Notes under the pieces: model-generated
Database searches by the model: none
What the model saw: the letters and a program-made list of their open reading frames with translations, nothing else
What the model was told of the DNA's origin: nothing
Program-made: the position numbers and the translations under genes
In this document: piece after piece, positions 1 to 8,375 of the stretch
How the letters are laid out: the number at the start of each line of letters is the position of its first letter
How positions within the stretch are numbered: position 1 is the first letter of the stretch
NCBI RefSeq assembly: GCF_944324505.1
Contig: NZ_CALUWO010000011.1
Span: 1-58,511 of the forward strand
From: an uncultured Desulfovibrio sp.
Lineage (GTDB): Bacteria > Desulfobacterota > Desulfovibrionia > Desulfovibrionales > Desulfovibrionaceae
Direction: 5' to 3'
Length of the DNA stretch: 58,511 bases

Positions 1-28
1 ATGTGGGAAAGTAGGCCGCTGCCAAAGA
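1..28 (+). rRNA. rrf: 5S ribosomal RNA, 3' end only (partial)
   Basis: The first ~28 bases match the conserved 3' end of bacterial 5S rRNA: a GGGAAAGTAGG stretch followed by CGCTGCC, equivalent to the GCGAGAGTAGG...CTGCC end of the E. coli molecule. A strong intrinsic terminator follows within 10 bases, as expected at the end of an rrn operon. The rest of the gene lies outside the window. The exact mature 3' end is uncertain by a few bases. Confidence 0.7.
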
Positions 29-35
29 TTGTTCC

Positions 36-77
36 AGAACCCCTCGCTGCGTTGCGCGCGAGGGGTTCTTTGTTTTT
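36..77 (+). terminator. rrn operon intrinsic terminator
   Basis: A perfect 12-bp stem (AGAACCCCTCGC at 36-47 with GCGAGGGGTTCT at 58-69) with a 10-nt loop runs straight into a T-rich tract at 66-77. Lying just after the 5S rRNA end, it closes the ribosomal RNA operon and insulates the restriction-modification island downstream. Confidence 0.9.
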
Positions 78-179
78 TGTATCATTGTGAAATTGCTGAT
101 CAAAATAGGACTTTGAGCGCCTTAGCTTTCGGGTTAGACTGCGCCGTGCGAACATTTTTTGTTGATTGTCAGGTATCAT

Positions 180-208
180 TTGACATATTTGAGTGCTAGT
201 AAAACAAT
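180..208 (+). promoter_or_regulatory. Candidate sigma70 promoter of the restriction-modification genes
   Basis: TTGACA at 180-185 is followed after 17 nt by AACAAT at 203-208, in very AT-rich DNA about 40 bases upstream of the presumed methylase start. The -35 is perfect but the -10 is weak, so the exact -10 is uncertain. Confidence 0.35.
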
Positions 209-249
209 AATAAATTGAAATAGAATAAGATTCTAATAAAGGATATGAT

Positions 250-1078
250 ATGAGGAAAAATATATTAATTCTCCTGTTCTTAAGTGGGTTGGTGGAAAAC
301 GCCAACTTTTAGAATATATATTACCTTTCATAAAAAAAAATGTACATATATTGAACCTTTTTTGGGAGGGGGAGCGGTTTTATTTTCTTATCAACCAAAG
401 CGTGCTATAATAAATGATTATAATTTTGAGCTTATGAATGTTTATTCAATGATAAAAAAGTATCCTGAAGAGTTGATTCAGATATTAGAACTGCATAGAA
501 TAAATAATTCTGAGGATTACTATTATGAAATTAGATCCTATGATAGGGATGAATCCTATAAAAAAATGCCATTAATTGAAAAAGCCGCAAGAATTATATA
601 TTTGAATAAAACTTGTTATAATGGCCTGTATAGAGTGAATACGTCTGGCCAGTTTAATTCGCCATATGGGAAATATAAAAATCCTAATATCGTTAATGCT
701 CCGGTTATAAGAGCAATATCAAAGTATTTTAATGAAAATGATGTAGTGTTGATGTGTGGTGACTATAAAGATGCTCTGGCTAAGGCACGAAAGGGAAATT
801 TTGTATATCTTGATCCTCCTTATATGCCCATTTCAACCTCTTCTAACTTTACTGGATACACAGAAAGAGGTTTTGGCTATGAGCAGCAGAAAGAATTGAA
901 GCACGAATGTGATAAACTAAGAGATAAAGGGGTGCGATTTGTACAATCAAATTCTGACTGTCCTGAAATCAGAGAATTATATAGTGAATATACGATTGTA
1001 ACGGTTCAGGCAAAACGATCTGTGAATAGCAATCCGACTAAACGAGGTGAAATTACAGAGGTATTAATCTATGAGTAA
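250..1078 (+). CDS. D12-class DNA adenine N6-methyltransferase, 5' end frameshifted
   Basis: Modification enzyme of a type II restriction-modification pair, methylating adenine with S-adenosylmethionine. From 284 the open frame carries the SAM motif IEPFLGGGAVLF, the Dam/DpnM signature NKTCYNGLYRVN...FNSPYGKY and the catalytic DPPY (YLDPPYMP). The N-terminal family motif SPVLKWVGGKRQLL is present at 264-310 but in another frame. Starting at ATG 250, adding one A to the A5 tract (256-260) and one A to the A9 tract (332-340) gives a continuous protein beginning MRKKYINSPVLKWVGGKRQ. The open-frame start at 284 has no ribosome binding site and gives a nonsense N-terminus. The gene is therefore a recent double-indel mutant, phase-variable, or affected by homopolymer sequencing error. 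Its last bases overlap the endonuclease gene by 8 nt. It is far more AT-rich than the rest of the window, which suggests horizontal transfer. Confidence 0.85.
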
Positions 1079-2375
1079 GATATTAAGTATAGATCAAGCA
1101 TGGAAGATGTTACTGAATAAATATAATATTGTTGAAAATGTTAATGAAAATGGAATTTTTTATATGAAATCTTCTCAAATCAGAGAATATAAAGAGCCGA
1201 GGTTGATGGCAAAATGGGATAGTTCTGAAAATCTCCCACAACCATTGAAGAACAATAATTTGAATATACTACCTGTTAGTAGAAGTGAATATGCTATCAG
1301 TGATTTTAAGGTATATGCAAATTTGCCAGAACTGGACGCGAAAATAGAAAATATGCCCTGTGCTCAGCTCGAAACATATGAGACCATCGACATCCATTCT
1401 ATAACATCGGAGTCAACTGCCATTAATATCCTTCTATTATCACGAATTTTGAATAATTTTTTAGAAGTAGACGATATTGCTGCAACGTTTAATGGACGTA
1501 TGGGAACTCCGCAGTTTGAGTTTCTAATAGATACTCATAAAAATATAAAAAGATCTGTTGCTGTAAAAAATGCTCAATGTGAAATCGATGGTGGATTTGA
1601 AACAAATGATAGTGTGATCATCTTAGAGGCTAAAAATATTGTTCATCCAGATTTTAATGTTAGGCAATTGTATTATCCGTACCGTTTATGGACATCAAAA
1701 GTTAAGAAGCCTGTTCGTCTTGTTTTTTCTATATATTCAAATATGATATACAGGTTGTTTGAATATAAATTTGAAAATATTGGTGATTATTCATCGATAA
1801 TCCTAATTAGAAATAAAAATTATTCTCTTCAAGATACAACAATAACTATAGAAGATTTGCAAAATATAAAGAAAAGTATTGGATTACCTCAAATAAGTGA
1901 TGAGAGTGGAAAAGATAATGTTCCGTTTATTCAAGCAGATTCTGTGGATAGAATTATCTCACTATTAGAAAATATGTATAACCATCCTATGACGCCAAAA
2001 CAGATAATTGATCTAATGGGGTTTGTGAAACGGCAATATAGATATTATGTGAATGCCGGAAAATATCTTGGTTTATTTGAAGATTGTAAGATTGATGGCG
2101 TTTATTTTGTTCAATTATCATCCATTGGAAATAAAATATGTAAAATGAATTATAAAGAAAGACAATTAAAATTAGTTGAGTTGATGCTAAATCATGCAAT
2201 ATTTTTTCATTTTTTTGAATATATCTATAAGAATGGAGCTTTTCCAACGGTAAACGAGGTCTGTAAAAAAATGTTGGAACTACATATTTTCGATGTGAAT
2301 AATTCGACAGTAGCACGTCGTGCTCAAACTGTTATTAGTTGGCTAAAATGGATTTATACACTAACAAAATTGTAA
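1071..2375 (+). CDS. Probable type II restriction endonuclease, PD-(D/E)XK fold
   Basis: 434-residue AT-rich gene overlapping the methylase by 8 nt, so it is probably the cognate endonuclease that cuts the unmethylated site. A PD-(D/E)XK-like core is visible: D173 within EIDGGFETND, a hydrophobic strand SVIIL, then E186-A-K188. After it comes a segment QLYYPYRLWTSKVKKPVRLVF followed by YSNMIYRLFEYKF, a pattern I associate with restriction enzymes in which the nuclease core precedes a C-terminal recognition region. The C-terminal 130 residues are Lys/Asn-rich and could hold a winged-helix DNA reader; this is inference. I cannot name the recognition sequence. If the methylase is truly broken, a still-active nuclease would be toxic, so either both are off or the frameshift is not real. 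Confidence 0.65.
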   Translation: MSKILSIDQAWKMLLNKYNIVENVNENGIFYMKSSQIREYKEPRLMAKWDSSENLPQPLKNNNLNILPVSRSEYAISDFKVYANLPELDAKIENMPCAQLETYETIDIHSITSESTAINILLLSRILNNFLEVDDIAATFNGRMGTPQFEFLIDTHKNIKRSVAVKNAQCEIDGGFETNDSVIILEAKNIVHPDFNVRQLYYPYRLWTSKVKKPVRLVFSIYSNMIYRLFEYKFENIGDYSSIILIRNKNYSLQDTTITIEDLQNIKKSIGLPQISDESGKDNVPFIQADSVDRIISLLENMYNHPMTPKQIIDLMGFVKRQYRYYVNAGKYLGLFEDCKIDGVYFVQLSSIGNKICKMNYKERQLKLVELMLNHAIFFHFFEYIYKNGAFPTVNEVCKKMLELHIFDVNNSTVARRAQTVISWLKWIYTLTKL

Positions 2376-2562
2376 CTTAATAGACAACTGAAGTGTTACA
2401 GGCCATATTTTGGGTAGTGTGTGCAATTTCTTCCGCTAAAGCCATGCCCAGAGCGCCGCTGCCGGCGTCTGCCGGGCGTTTTCCCGGAAACGGCCGGGCT
2501 TGAATCTTTACGCGGCCCCGCGTATACATCGAAAAAGTACGGAACCGTCAGAGGATCATAGC

Positions 2563-3012
2563 ATGAACAGTTTTCGACAGACTGCCGTGGGAATTTTTGT
2601 GCTGCTGGGACTTGTCTGCGTGGCCTATCTCACCATCAAGCTGGGGCGCATGGAGCTTTTTGAGCAGGACGGCTTTGCCCTGACTGCCCGCTTCAATTCC
2701 GTGTCCGGCCTGCGCGTGGGGGCCGATGTGGAAATGGCCGGCGTGCCCGTGGGCCGCGTGACGGCCATTGCCCTGGATAGTGACCCCACGCGGCGTCAGG
2801 CCCTGGTGCATCTGATGCTGGATACGGACCTGAAACTCTCCACCGATACCATTGCCTCGGTGAAGACCAGCGGCCTCATCGGGGACAAGTATGTCAGCCT
2901 GACGCCCGGCGGTGCGGACGAGATTCTGGCATCCGGGGACATGATTGACGAAACCGAGTCAGCCGTGGATCTTGAATCGCTCATTGGAAAGTACGCCTTC
3001 GGAGGTGTGTAA
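2563..3012 (+). CDS. mlaD: MlaD-family phospholipid transport substrate-binding protein (MCE domain)
   Basis: 149-residue periplasmic, inner-membrane-anchored MCE protein of the Mla phospholipid transport system. One N-terminal membrane helix (about residues 7-26, TAVGIFVLLGLVCVAYLTI) is followed by a single MCE domain: FNSVSGLRVGADVEMAGVPVG, then GLIGDKYVSLTPGG. ATG 2563 is chosen over the upstream in-frame ATG 2500 because it follows an AGAGGA ribosome binding site and starts at the usual family position. mlaC starts at the next base after its stop, so D-C-A form an operon. The ABC partners mlaF and mlaE are not adjacent; they lie 11.5 kb away on the other strand. Confidence 0.88.
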   Translation: MNSFRQTAVGIFVLLGLVCVAYLTIKLGRMELFEQDGFALTARFNSVSGLRVGADVEMAGVPVGRVTAIALDSDPTRRQALVHLMLDTDLKLSTDTIASVKTSGLIGDKYVSLTPGGADEILASGDMIDETESAVDLESLIGKYAFGGV

Positions 3013-3642
3013 ATGGCGCGCGTATTTCGTCTTTCTTTTCTGGCCTGTGCCGTGCTCCTGCTGGTCCTGTCTGCTGCCGGCGCACAGGCAGCCAGTCCGG
3101 CCCGCGAGACGCTGGAGCAGTCCGTCAACCAGATTCTGGACTGCATCAAGGACCCGGCCTTTGCCAATGCCGCAAGCCGTCCCGCCCAGCGGGACAAAAT
3201 TGCCGTTATTGTGAAAAAGGTTTTCGATTTCCGCGAATTTGCCATCCGCACGGCCGGTCCGCGCTGGAAAACCTTCAATGCCGGCCAGCAGCAGCGCTTT
3301 ACCGATGCCTTTGCGGACCTTCTGCTCACCACCTACATCAGCAAGATTGACGGCTACGGTGGCGAACAGGTGGCCTATACCGGTGAAGTGGCCAATTCTG
3401 CCGGGACCCGGGTGGAAGTCCGCACTGTCATCACCATGAGCGACAGAAAAAAGATTCCCGTGGCCTATCGCATGATGCTCAAGGACGGAAAGTGGCGCTG
3501 CTATGACGTGCTCATTGAAAACGTGAGCCTTGTCAAGAATTACCGGACGCAGTTCCAGGATATTCTCAATAACGCCACCCCGGACGAGCTGATCGCCCGG
3601 GTGCAGGCCAAGGCCAGAGAAGCGTCCGCCAATGCGCACTGA
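3013..3642 (+). CDS. mlaC: MlaC-family periplasmic phospholipid-binding protein
   Basis: 209 residues. A signal peptide (MARVFRLSFLACAVLLLVLSA..., cleavage near AQA) is followed by a Tol-Tol-Q/Ttg2D/MlaC domain: VNQILDCIKD, a VFDFREFAIRTAGPRWKT helix, QQQRFTDAFADLLLTTYI, and the late GKWRCYDVLIENVSLVKNYRTQF strand that is diagnostic of the family. It shuttles phospholipids across the periplasm between the outer-membrane MlaA complex and the inner-membrane MlaFED complex. It starts directly after the mlaD stop and overlaps mlaA by 11 nt, so the three are translationally coupled. Confidence 0.9.
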   Translation: MARVFRLSFLACAVLLLVLSAAGAQAASPARETLEQSVNQILDCIKDPAFANAASRPAQRDKIAVIVKKVFDFREFAIRTAGPRWKTFNAGQQQRFTDAFADLLLTTYISKIDGYGGEQVAYTGEVANSAGTRVEVRTVITMSDRKKIPVAYRMMLKDGKWRCYDVLIENVSLVKNYRTQFQDILNNATPDELIARVQAKAREASANAH

Positions 3643-4525
3643 TACGCTCAACGCTTCCCGCACCTGCCGCAATGCGCGGAGAAGGGCGGCGGTTCTGGTC
3701 GCGGTGGTGCTTCTGTGTCTGGGGCTGGCATGCGGCCAGGCTCTGGCCAAGCCCAATTATACCCGGGAACTCCGGCCCACTCCCCGGCCGCACAGCCCCT
3801 CTTCGCTATATGATGCGGACAGTCCGTCCCTGCCCGCCGGCGCCGTTACGGTACGGACCGCCGGGGACGAGACCTTTTCCGATGATCTGGACAATTATGA
3901 CGAGGCCCCCGTATCCTCCATCGCCGATCCGCTGGAACCGTGGAACCGTTTCTGGTTTGCCTTCAATGATATTTTTTATCTGTACATAGCGGATCCGGTC
4001 TATTCCTTCTATGAGACCATCACCCCCGTGCAGTTCAGGCGGGGTATGGCAAATCTGTACCGCCACCTGCTCTTTCCCACGCGCTTTGTGAACAATCTGC
4101 TTCAATTCCGTTTCAAGGAAGCGGGGGTGGAGTTCGGTCGCTTCATTATCAACACTGTGGCCGGCTTTGGCGTGGTGGATGTGGCTAAGCGCGAGAAAAC
4201 CATTGTGCCCGTGGACCCCAGCGGTGAAGACTTCGGGCAGACACTGGGGCGCTGGGGTATCGGGCATGGCTGCTATCTGGTGCTGCCTTTCCTTGGCCCC
4301 AGTTCGCTGCGGGATGGTATCGGCCGCATTGGTGACTGCTTCACGGACCCGATGTTCTATGTCTATCCCTGGGAACTGGCCGCCAGCTCGGAACTGTGGC
4401 TGCGCTTCAATACGCTGGATGAATTGCTGCCCACCTACATCAGCCTGCGCGATGCCGCTGTGGACCCGTACATCAGCATGCGCGAGGCCTATGTGGGCTA
4501 TCGCCGGCAGCAGGTAATACGCTGA
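3632..4525 (+). CDS. mlaA: MlaA (VacJ)-family outer-membrane phospholipid transport protein
   Basis: 297 residues. The family hallmarks are clear: DPLEPWNRFWFAFND, then RRGMANLYRHLLFPTRFVNNLL, GRFIINTVAGFGVVDVA, and EDFGQTLGRWGIGHGCYLVLPFLGPSSLRDGIG. It removes mislocalised phospholipids from the outer leaflet of the outer membrane and passes them to MlaC. The N-terminal hydrophobic segment (about residues 18-36) ends in GLACGQALAKP. The cysteine could be a lipobox residue, but the -3 position is Gly rather than Leu, so lipidation versus ordinary cleavage after ALA is open. About 45 proline/acidic-rich residues precede the conserved domain. It is the last gene of the D-C-A operon. Confidence 0.9.
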   Translation: MRTDTLNASRTCRNARRRAAVLVAVVLLCLGLACGQALAKPNYTRELRPTPRPHSPSSLYDADSPSLPAGAVTVRTAGDETFSDDLDNYDEAPVSSIADPLEPWNRFWFAFNDIFYLYIADPVYSFYETITPVQFRRGMANLYRHLLFPTRFVNNLLQFRFKEAGVEFGRFIINTVAGFGVVDVAKREKTIVPVDPSGEDFGQTLGRWGIGHGCYLVLPFLGPSSLRDGIGRIGDCFTDPMFYVYPWELAASSELWLRFNTLDELLPTYISLRDAAVDPYISMREAYVGYRRQQVIR

Positions 4526-4552
4526 GGCGCTTTCCCGTATGCCGTACAGGCT

Positions 4553-4585
4553 CCGGCCGCAGGGCACAGCATGTCCTGCGGCCGG
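4553..4585 (+). terminator. Perfect 11-bp hairpin after mlaA
   Basis: CCGGCCGCAGG (4553-4563) and CCTGCGGCCGG (4575-4585) form a perfect GC-rich stem with an 11-nt loop, 27 bases after mlaA. No T-tract follows, so it may stabilise the mlaDCA 3' end or be a weak terminator. An in-frame ATG at 4571 lies inside the loop, which argues against using it as the start of the next gene. Confidence 0.45.
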
Positions 4586-4639
4586 TATCGCTTCCGGTCG
4601 TCAGGACAGCGGCCGGCACCGCAAGCACAGGACACCATC

Positions 4640-5623
4640 ATGCAGACAGACGTTGCCTCCGGCACAGCTCCCCTCCTGCGGCTGGACAGGCTGAGCGTGA
4701 CCTTTCAGTCCGATGACGGCCCCCTGCCGGCCGTGGAGGAACTTTCCCTGGACCTGCCCCCGGCGGCCATCACCTGCCTGGTGGGCGAGTCCGGTTGCGG
4801 CAAGAGTCTGACGGCCCGCGCCGTCCTGCGTCTGCTTCCCCCCCAGGCCCGCCCGGCAGGGCGCATCCTCTTCAAGGGGCAGGACCTGCTGGAACTGCCC
4901 GAATCCCGCATGCGCCCCCTGCGCGGGCGGCATATTTCCATGATTTTTCAGGAACCCATGACGGCGCTGAATCCTGTGCTCACCGTGGGACTCCAGGCAG
5001 CGGAGCCGCTGCGCCTTCACCTGGGCATGAGCCGGGCCGAGGCCCGCGCCGAAACCGTGCGTCTGTTTCGGGAGGTGGGGATTCCCGCTGCGGAAAGCCG
5101 CTACGGGGAATATCCGCATCAGCTTTCCGGAGGCATGCGACAGCGCGTCATGATTGCCATGGCCCTGAGCTGCGGCCCTGATCTGCTGCTGGCCGATGAA
5201 CCCACCACGGCACTGGACGCCACCCTGCAGGGGCAGATACTGCACCTCATCCGTGAGCAGAGCGAAGCCAGGGGCATGGCGGTTCTGCTCATCACCCATG
5301 ATCTGTCTGTGGTGGCTCAGATGGCCGCCCACGTGGGCATCATGTACGCCGGGCATCTGGTGGAATACGGCCCCGTGGCGGACATATTCTCCCACCCCCT
5401 GCATCCCTATACCCAGGGGCTTATGGCATCGGCTCCCGGCCGGGCCGGCGTGGGCGTGCGGCGTCTGCCGGCCATTCCCGGCAGCGTACCCCCGCTTGGA
5501 CAGCGGGGCCGGGGCTGCCCCTTTGCGCCCCGTTGTGCCCGGGCCTATGCCCGCTGCCATGAAGAGCTGCCCGCGGAACGCAGCCTGGACGGCCATCGGC
5601 TGCGCTGCTGGCTGCCGGACTGA
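4640..5623 (+). CDS. Oligopeptide/dipeptide ABC transporter ATP-binding protein (OppD/DppD type)
   Basis: 327 residues. Complete ATPase: Walker [10 protein letters not shown]-loop [12 protein letters not shown], signature [15 protein letters not shown], Walker [13 protein letters not shown], switch His in ITHDLSVV. It also has the C-terminal Opp/Dpp extension with a Cys cluster ([15 protein letters not shown]) that can hold an Fe-S cluster in this family. It energises peptide or nickel uptake with a second ATPase and two permeases, none of which lie in this window, so it is an orphan here. The start at 4640 (MQTDVASG) is preferred over ATG 4571, which sits inside a hairpin and adds 23 non-conserved residues. 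The MerR gene follows after 13 nt. Confidence 0.85.
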   Translation: MQTDVASGTAPLLRLDRLSVTFQSDDGPLPAVEELSLDLPPAAITCLVGESGCGKSLTARAVLRLLPPQARPAGRILFKGQDLLELPESRMRPLRGRHISMIFQEPMTALNPVLTVGLQAAEPLRLHLGMSRAEARAETVRLFREVGIPAAESRYGEYPHQLSGGMRQRVMIAMALSCGPDLLLADEPTTALDATLQGQILHLIREQSEARGMAVLLITHDLSVVAQMAAHVGIMYAGHLVEYGPVADIFSHPLHPYTQGLMASAPGRAGVGVRRLPAIPGSVPPLGQRGRGCPFAPRCARAYARCHEELPAERSLDGHRLRCWLPD

Positions 5624-5636
5624 GAGACGACACCCC

Positions 5637-6455
5637 ATGCCCCGCCGCTATACCAGCGGGCAGTTCGCCCGTTTCTGCCACACCACCAAGGAAACCTTGT
5701 TTCACTATGAGCGCCTGGGGCTGCTCCGGCCACGGCAGACAGGGGCCAACGGTTACCGCTACTACGATGCCCGGCAATTCCTGCGCTTTGACATGATTTC
5801 CCTGTTTCGGGAAGCGGGAACACCCCTGCGGGACATTGCCTGCCTCCTGGATGCCCCGTCGGGAGAGGATATTCTCCGGCTGCTGGACGCACGGGCCTGC
5901 CAGCTGCGGGAAGAACAGCAGCGTCTGGCCCGGCGGGAAGCCCTGGTGCAGGATATCCTGCGCGTGGCGCACGAGGCCCGCTCCACCCCCATGGACCGGC
6001 TGCTGCTGCGGGACATGCCGGCCCTGGACCTGGAAATGCAGCCGGCAAGCCCGCATGATCTCAGCCGGGTGGACGGCATGGTGCATGCCAGCGCCCTGTT
6101 CATGGAAGCCTACCGCAGCAGCGGGCGCAATCCCGGCATGCCTGTGGGGATTTGTTACAGCGCCCATGCCTTTCTTGCCGGAGACCTGCGCCAGGGGGCA
6201 TTTTTTGCACCAGCGGCGGACGATACCCCGCCGGCATGCCGTTGCTGCCTGCCGGCGGCACATTGCGCCGTCTATGCCCATCAGGGCAGCTGGGAATCCC
6301 TGCTTGCCTGCTGGCGCACCCTGCCTGACCTGCTGGCCGGGCAGGGCTGGCGGCCTGCCGGTCCGGTGCTGATGCTGGATATGGGCAGTTATGCCCTGCT
6401 GGCTTCCGATACGGAATATATCATGCACTGCCGCATCCCTGTGGTGCCCGCGTGA
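5637..6455 (+). CDS. MerR-family transcriptional regulator with a C-terminal effector domain
   Basis: 272 residues. An N-terminal winged HTH (about residues 3-72, YTSGQFARFCHTTKETLFHYERLGLL...GYRYYDARQFLRFDMI) is followed by a coiled-coil dimerisation helix (about 75-115) and a C-terminal region resembling the BmrR/GyrI-like drug-binding domain. That region contains a Cys-rich patch, PPACRCCLPAAHC. The start ATG 5637 is where the HTH begins; the longer open frame upstream is not conserved. It lies 13 nt after oppD on the same strand and is convergent with an MFS transporter gene. A promoter with the 19-bp spacer typical of MerR activation lies in front of that MFS gene, so the MFS gene is its likely target. 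Confidence 0.85.
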   Translation: MPRRYTSGQFARFCHTTKETLFHYERLGLLRPRQTGANGYRYYDARQFLRFDMISLFREAGTPLRDIACLLDAPSGEDILRLLDARACQLREEQQRLARREALVQDILRVAHEARSTPMDRLLLRDMPALDLEMQPASPHDLSRVDGMVHASALFMEAYRSSGRNPGMPVGICYSAHAFLAGDLRQGAFFAPAADDTPPACRCCLPAAHCAVYAHQGSWESLLACWRTLPDLLAGQGWRPAGPVLMLDMGSYALLASDTEYIMHCRIPVVPA

Positions 6456-7018
6456 TGGACGCGGCCTGAGCCAAGAGCGGGACGCATCCCTCTTTTTCAC
6501 GGCGTTGCGGGACCAGGCGAGCCGGGGCCGTCCCGGGACGATTTTGCCGCAGAGACAGGCTGTCGGAACCATGGCACTGACGGGCTGACGGGCCATGGCC
6601 CGTCATGATGGCTCTGCCTGTCTGCGTCGCCGCATGGAGGGGGTCGGCAGCCATCGTGCCCCGCATCATCCCGTGTCCCCTTCAGTGCGTGTCCTCCTCC
6701 TGCTTCCGCGATTCCCTTGCCTGCCTCCGGCCACGCTGTTTGCCGGGTGAAGGGCAATGGCGCAGCCGGCGATGCCGGAGCGGGGAAAACCCGCAGGCGA
6801 TGATGGAACAGACGAGCCGGAAAACGGGGCAGGCTTCCCACGCTGACGGAGAAGCATGGTCTTCCCCGCGGGGTGACCGTGCTACGAACAGGGCACGAAC
6901 AGGCCTGCCTGCGCCCATGACCGCACGCTGCGGGCAGCAGGCGGCGAGACCCCGTTGGGCTTCAGCCCGGGCAAAGCAGGCGCGGCGCGTTCGCCCCGGC
7001 GGGACATTGGGCATGCCG
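6456..7018. other. 563-nt intergenic region between convergent merR and MFS genes
   Basis: No convincing gene on either strand; frames here lack ribosome binding sites and homologous motifs. The only structures I see are a perfect 20-bp palindrome (6586-6605, TGACGGGCCA/TGGCCCGTCA) and a small GCGGG-GAAAA-CCCGC hairpin near 6780. They may contribute to termination of the converging transcripts. Confidence 0.5.
6586..6605. repeat. Perfect 20-bp palindrome
   Basis: TGACGGGCCA followed directly by its reverse complement TGGCCCGTCA, with no spacer. It lies between the merR and MFS 3' ends. It could be a protein-binding site or part of a termination structure; there is no T-tract. Confidence 0.5.
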
Positions 7019-8176
7019 TCAGATGCCGCCCTTCTGGCGGAAGAGCACGCTGCTTGCGGCCAGCACCAAAGCCAGGCACAGGGGAAGCAGCAGGGCTGTT
7101 TCCAGTCCTGCCCAGCGCGCCAGCCAGCCGATGGAGGGCGGAATGACAAGCAGGCCGGCATAGCCCAGGGTGGCAATGACCGTGGTGGCCCGCTGCGGCG
7201 TGATGTCTGCCCTGGCGCCGGCCCGGCTCAGCATGGTGGGCATGATGGGGGCGGCCCCCAGGCCGGTCAGGGCATAGCCGGCCAGGCAGAGCAGCGGCCA
7301 GGGCGATGCCAGCACCAGGGCCGATCCCAGCGCAGCCAGCAGGGAACTGCCCAGAATAAGCCGCAGATCGCCCACCTTCCGGCGCAGGGCGTCGCCAAAC
7401 AGGCGCCCCACGGCAATGGCCACGGAAAAGGCGCCAAAGCCCAGGGCGGCCGTGCTTTCGTCCGCGCCCTTCACCGTATGCAGCAGCAGGCCGCTCCATT
7501 CGGCGCAGGCCCCTTCCACGGCAAAGGCCGCCATGGCCAGAAAGCCGCAGATGATGATCACACCGGGAACGCCCTGTCTGGCCGGGGCCGTGGCAGCGGG
7601 CGTGTGCGAAAAGGCCGGGTCCGGCAGCAGGTGGCGTCCGGCCCACAGCCAGACAAGCAGAAGCAGCGCGGCCATACTGCCAAAGGTCACCAGGGGCGAA
7701 AGTCCCAGTCCGGCAAAAACCGCTCCCAGCGCCGAACCGCTCAGACCGCCCAGGCTGTAGCCTGCATGCAGGCCGGAAAGGCAGCTGCGCCGGAAGCGGT
7801 GTTCCAGCAGCAGGCCCTGCGTATTGACGGACACATCGGACAGGGCAAAGGCAAAGCCCAGCGCACCGCAGCCCACGCAGAAGAGCAGGGCATTGCCTGC
7901 CAGCGCGCAGAGCGGCAGAAAGGCCAGCAGGGCCAGGCTGCCCGCACGCAGGACGCTTCGGGTGCTGTAGCGGCGTTGCAGCAGGTGCATGGCAGCAAAG
8001 CCGCCCAGACTGCCGCAGCCCAGACTGAGCATGGCCATGCCGATGACGGCTTCATCGGCGCCGATCTGCTGGCTCAGGGCCGGGATGCGGGCGGTGAGCA
8101 GACCATAGACCATGCCGAGACAGAAGAAAAAGAAGACAATGGCGACCCAGGTTCGCCGCAGGGAAACTGATTTCAT
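7019..8176 (-). CDS. Major facilitator superfamily transporter
   Basis: 385 residues, strongly hydrophobic, with about 12 predicted membrane helices in two halves. It starts MKSVSLRRTWVAIVFFFFCLGMVYGLL and contains the MFS-like turn MHLLQRRYSTRSVLRAG between helices 2 and 3. It resembles small drug/metabolite efflux carriers; the substrate is unknown. ATG 8176 has a GAGGA ribosome binding site 7 nt upstream and is preferred to the ATG 39 nt further up. Transcription probably starts at the MerR-type promoter at 8312-8342, giving a leader of about 130 nt. The MerR gene at 5637 is the likely local regulator. Confidence 0.8.
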   Translation of the reverse strand: MKSVSLRRTWVAIVFFFFCLGMVYGLLTARIPALSQQIGADEAVIGMAMLSLGCGSLGGFAAMHLLQRRYSTRSVLRAGSLALLAFLPLCALAGNALLFCVGCGALGFAFALSDVSVNTQGLLLEHRFRRSCLSGLHAGYSLGGLSGSALGAVFAGLGLSPLVTFGSMAALLLLVWLWAGRHLLPDPAFSHTPAATAPARQGVPGVIIICGFLAMAAFAVEGACAEWSGLLLHTVKGADESTAALGFGAFSVAIAVGRLFGDALRRKVGDLRLILGSSLLAALGSALVLASPWPLLCLAGYALTGLGAAPIMPTMLSRAGARADITPQRATTVIATLGYAGLLVIPPSIGWLARWAGLETALLLPLCLALVLAASSVLFRQKGGI

Positions 8177-8311
8177 GCCGTCCTCACAGGCGTGATGCGT
8201 ACAGGGCAGGTGCATGCCGGTGGCAGCATGTGCAGAGGGGCTGCCGGGTGTCCGTCCGGGGCGGACCGCTGTTCTGCCTGCGTCACGCGGTACATTACCG
8301 GAGAAAGGACC

Positions 8312-8342
8312 ATGCTAAACTATGGGCCAGGGCAAGAGTCAA
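8312..8342 (-). promoter_or_regulatory. MerR-type promoter (19-bp spacer) of the MFS gene
   Basis: On the minus strand TTGACT (8342-8337) and TAGCAT (8317-8312) are separated by exactly 19 nt, longer than the usual 17 and characteristic of promoters untwisted by MerR-family activators. The spacer carries an imperfect dyad, ACTnTnGnCC...GGnCnAnAGT. It lies directly downstream of the efflux operon stop and reads toward the MFS gene. Confidence 0.6.
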
Positions 8343-8375
8343 GCGCCGGCAGAAAATTTGCCGGAGCTGCCCCGT

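Noticed and set aside
284..1078. Methylase beginning at ATG 284
   Set aside because: No ribosome binding site; the first ~22 residues do not match the family, while the true N-terminal motif is present in another frame just upstream.
6605..8170. 521-residue Gln/Gly-rich open frame across the MFS gene
   Set aside because: Low-complexity shadow of the MFS gene and the intergenic region; no binding site and no recognisable domain.
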